NCBI GenBank assembly: GCA_018067325.1
Contig: JAGPUU010000148.1
Coordinates: 1 to 17,688 of the forward strand
DNA from: Amphritea sp.
GTDB taxonomy: Bacteria > Pseudomonadota > Gammaproteobacteria > Pseudomonadales > Balneatricaceae
Length of the DNA: 17,688 nucleotides
Reading direction: 5' to 3'
The notes beneath the pieces are model-generated. The model was not told the DNA's origin and did not search any database. It was given only the letters and a program-made list of their open reading frames with translations. The number at the start of each line of letters is the position of its first letter. The first letter of the stretch is position 1. A program made the position numbers and the translations under genes. Of the stretch, positions 16,623 through 17,688 are shown piece by piece.

Positions 16623-17591
16623 ATGCTGCCACATCAGTTAAATCCAGTTATTGAACCGCAATTCGAAGCGGTAAACGACTATATTATCAACCACTTACAC
16701 TCAGGTGTTCCACTGGTTGAAAAAATCGGACACTACATTGTAGAAAGTGGCGGCAAACGCATCAGGCCTCTGCTGGTCCTGCTGGCTGCCAATGCGGCGG
16801 GCTATAAAGGCGACAACCATATCTCCCTGGCTGCAGTAATAGAGTTCATCCATACCGCCACACTGCTCCACGATGACGTGGTTGATAACTCAGAACTGCG
16901 CCGCGGTAACGACACCGCCAACGCTAAATGGGGTAACGCCCCCAGCGTACTGGTTGGCGACTTCCTTTACTCCAGGTCCTTCCAGGTAATGGTAGAGATC
17001 CGCAATATGGAGATCATGGAAGTAATATCCAACGCCACCAACATCATTGCCGAAGGCGAAGTCCTGCAACTGCTTAACGCCCGCAATCCTGACACTTCCG
17101 AAGAGTCATATATGCAGGTAATCCTGGGCAAGACCGCCATGCTGTTTGAAGCGGCGACCGAGTCCGGTGCATTACTGGCAGGCGCAGACAAAGCCCAACA
17201 GGAAGCGCTACGCCTTTATGGCCGTCATATTGGCATCGCCTTCCAGATTATTGATGACGTTATGGACTACCTCAGCAGCGCCGAAGAGATGGGTAAGAAT
17301 GTTGGTGATGATCTGGCGGAAGGCAAAGCAACACTACCCCTAATCCACGCCATGCGCGAAGGCACTGATGAACAACGCCAACTGATTCGCCAAGCGATCC
17401 GCAAAGGCGGTCTGGATGATCTTCAGCCCGTCATGGATATCGTTCACGCCACCGGCTCCATCGATTACTCCCGCGAAACCGCCTGCGCTGAAGCAGATAA
17501 AGCAATCAAAGCACTGGACGCGCTACCTGACAGCTCTTTCAAAGACACCATGATTCAACTGGCTGACTTAGCTGTTAAACGCAGCAGCTGA
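16623..17591 (+). CDS. ispB: Octaprenyl (polyprenyl) diphosphate synthase
   Basis: A 322-residue all-trans polyprenyl synthase (E. coli IspB is 323) making the side chain of ubiquinone from FPP and IPP. It has GGKRIRP (43-49), the first Asp-rich motif LLHDDVVD (81-88) followed by SELRRG, GKTA (169-172), and the second Asp-rich motif IIDDVMD (209-215). The small residues upstream of the first Asp-rich motif (IHTATLLHDD) fit a long-chain rather than a short-chain synthase; exact chain length cannot be read from sequence. ATG 16623 has only a weak ribosome-binding site. Divergent from rplU, the standard gammaproteobacterial arrangement. Confidence 0.96.
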   Translation: MLPHQLNPVIEPQFEAVNDYIINHLHSGVPLVEKIGHYIVESGGKRIRPLLVLLAANAAGYKGDNHISLAAVIEFIHTATLLHDDVVDNSELRRGNDTANAKWGNAPSVLVGDFLYSRSFQVMVEIRNMEIMEVISNATNIIAEGEVLQLLNARNPDTSEESYMQVILGKTAMLFEAATESGALLAGADKAQQEALRLYGRHIGIAFQIIDDVMDYLSSAEEMGKNVGDDLAEGKATLPLIHAMREGTDEQRQLIRQAIRKGGLDDLQPVMDIVHATGSIDYSRETACAEADKAIKALDALPDSSFKDTMIQLADLAVKRSS

Positions 17592-17600
17592 ATACGCCGT

Positions 17601-17641
17601 TGCTCGCTGCTCGCTGCTCGCTGCTCGCTGCTCGCTGCTCA
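17601..17641 (+). repeat. Heptamer tandem repeat after ispB
   Basis: About five head-to-tail copies of GCTGCTC, preceded by a partial TTGCTC unit, begin 10 nt after the ispB stop. The units are identical, indicating a recently expanded slippage-type array. The remaining sequence to 17688 holds no recognisable gene, tRNA or terminator. Confidence 0.85.
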
Positions 17642-17688
17642 GAATTATCAATTTCTGCCCAACCCACACAACAACTTTCTTACAAAGC

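Noticed and set aside
17601..17641. Repeat array as a possible CRISPR
   Set aside because: Units are 7 bp with no spacers; this is a simple tandem repeat.

Overview
The window looks like a chromosomal segment of a gammaproteobacterium, probably a marine Oceanospirillales/Pseudomonadales-type organism. This rests on gene content, protein motifs and gene order only; no database search was run. The set ispB // rplU-rpmA-obgE, proB, rpsT // murJ, ribF-ileS-lspA-fkpB followed by type IV pilus minor pilins closely resembles, from memory, the fimT...ispB region of Pseudomonas aeruginosa. There is no sign of a mobile element, CRISPR array or recent insertion.

Left part (1-5.9 kb, all minus strand): a type IV pilus minor-pilin operon. 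Read 5'->3' it runs pilV-pilW-pilX-pilY1-pilE and then a FimT/GspH-family minor pilin, the first five genes overlapping by 1-4 nt. A second FimT/GspH pilin starts 225 bp further on and is cut by the window edge. A good sigma70-like promoter lies just upstream of pilV. The products should form the priming/tip complex of a type IV pilus (PilV, PilW, PilX, PilE, FimT/U-like, with the adhesin PilY1). The first FimT-like protein ends in a GRxR motif, which in characterised FimT proteins binds DNA during natural transformation.

Middle part (6.1-12.7 kb, minus strand): the ribF-ileS-lspA-fkpB cluster (FAD synthesis, Ile-tRNA synthetase, lipoprotein signal peptidase, FKBP-type prolyl isomerase) with short gaps of 33, 10 and 11 nt, preceded by murJ (lipid II flippase). 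ispH, the usual gene after fkpB, is absent here and the pilin operon takes its place.

Right part (12.7-17.7 kb): rpsT (plus strand) is transcribed divergently from murJ and is separated from the convergent proB by a bidirectional terminator. obgE and the rplU-rpmA pair follow on the minus strand, with an intrinsic terminator between rpmA and obgE. rplU and ispB are divergent, each with a near-consensus promoter in a shared 226-bp gap. After ispB there is a short heptamer tandem repeat and no further gene.

This is mostly ordinary core-genome DNA. The points that stand out are the rearranged pilin locus with no ispH, the GRxR FimT-like pilin, several odd start regions (pilV leader, murJ extension, and 12-bp tandem duplications of the start codon in both pilW and fkpB), and unexplained inverted or tandem repeats near promoters and after ispB.
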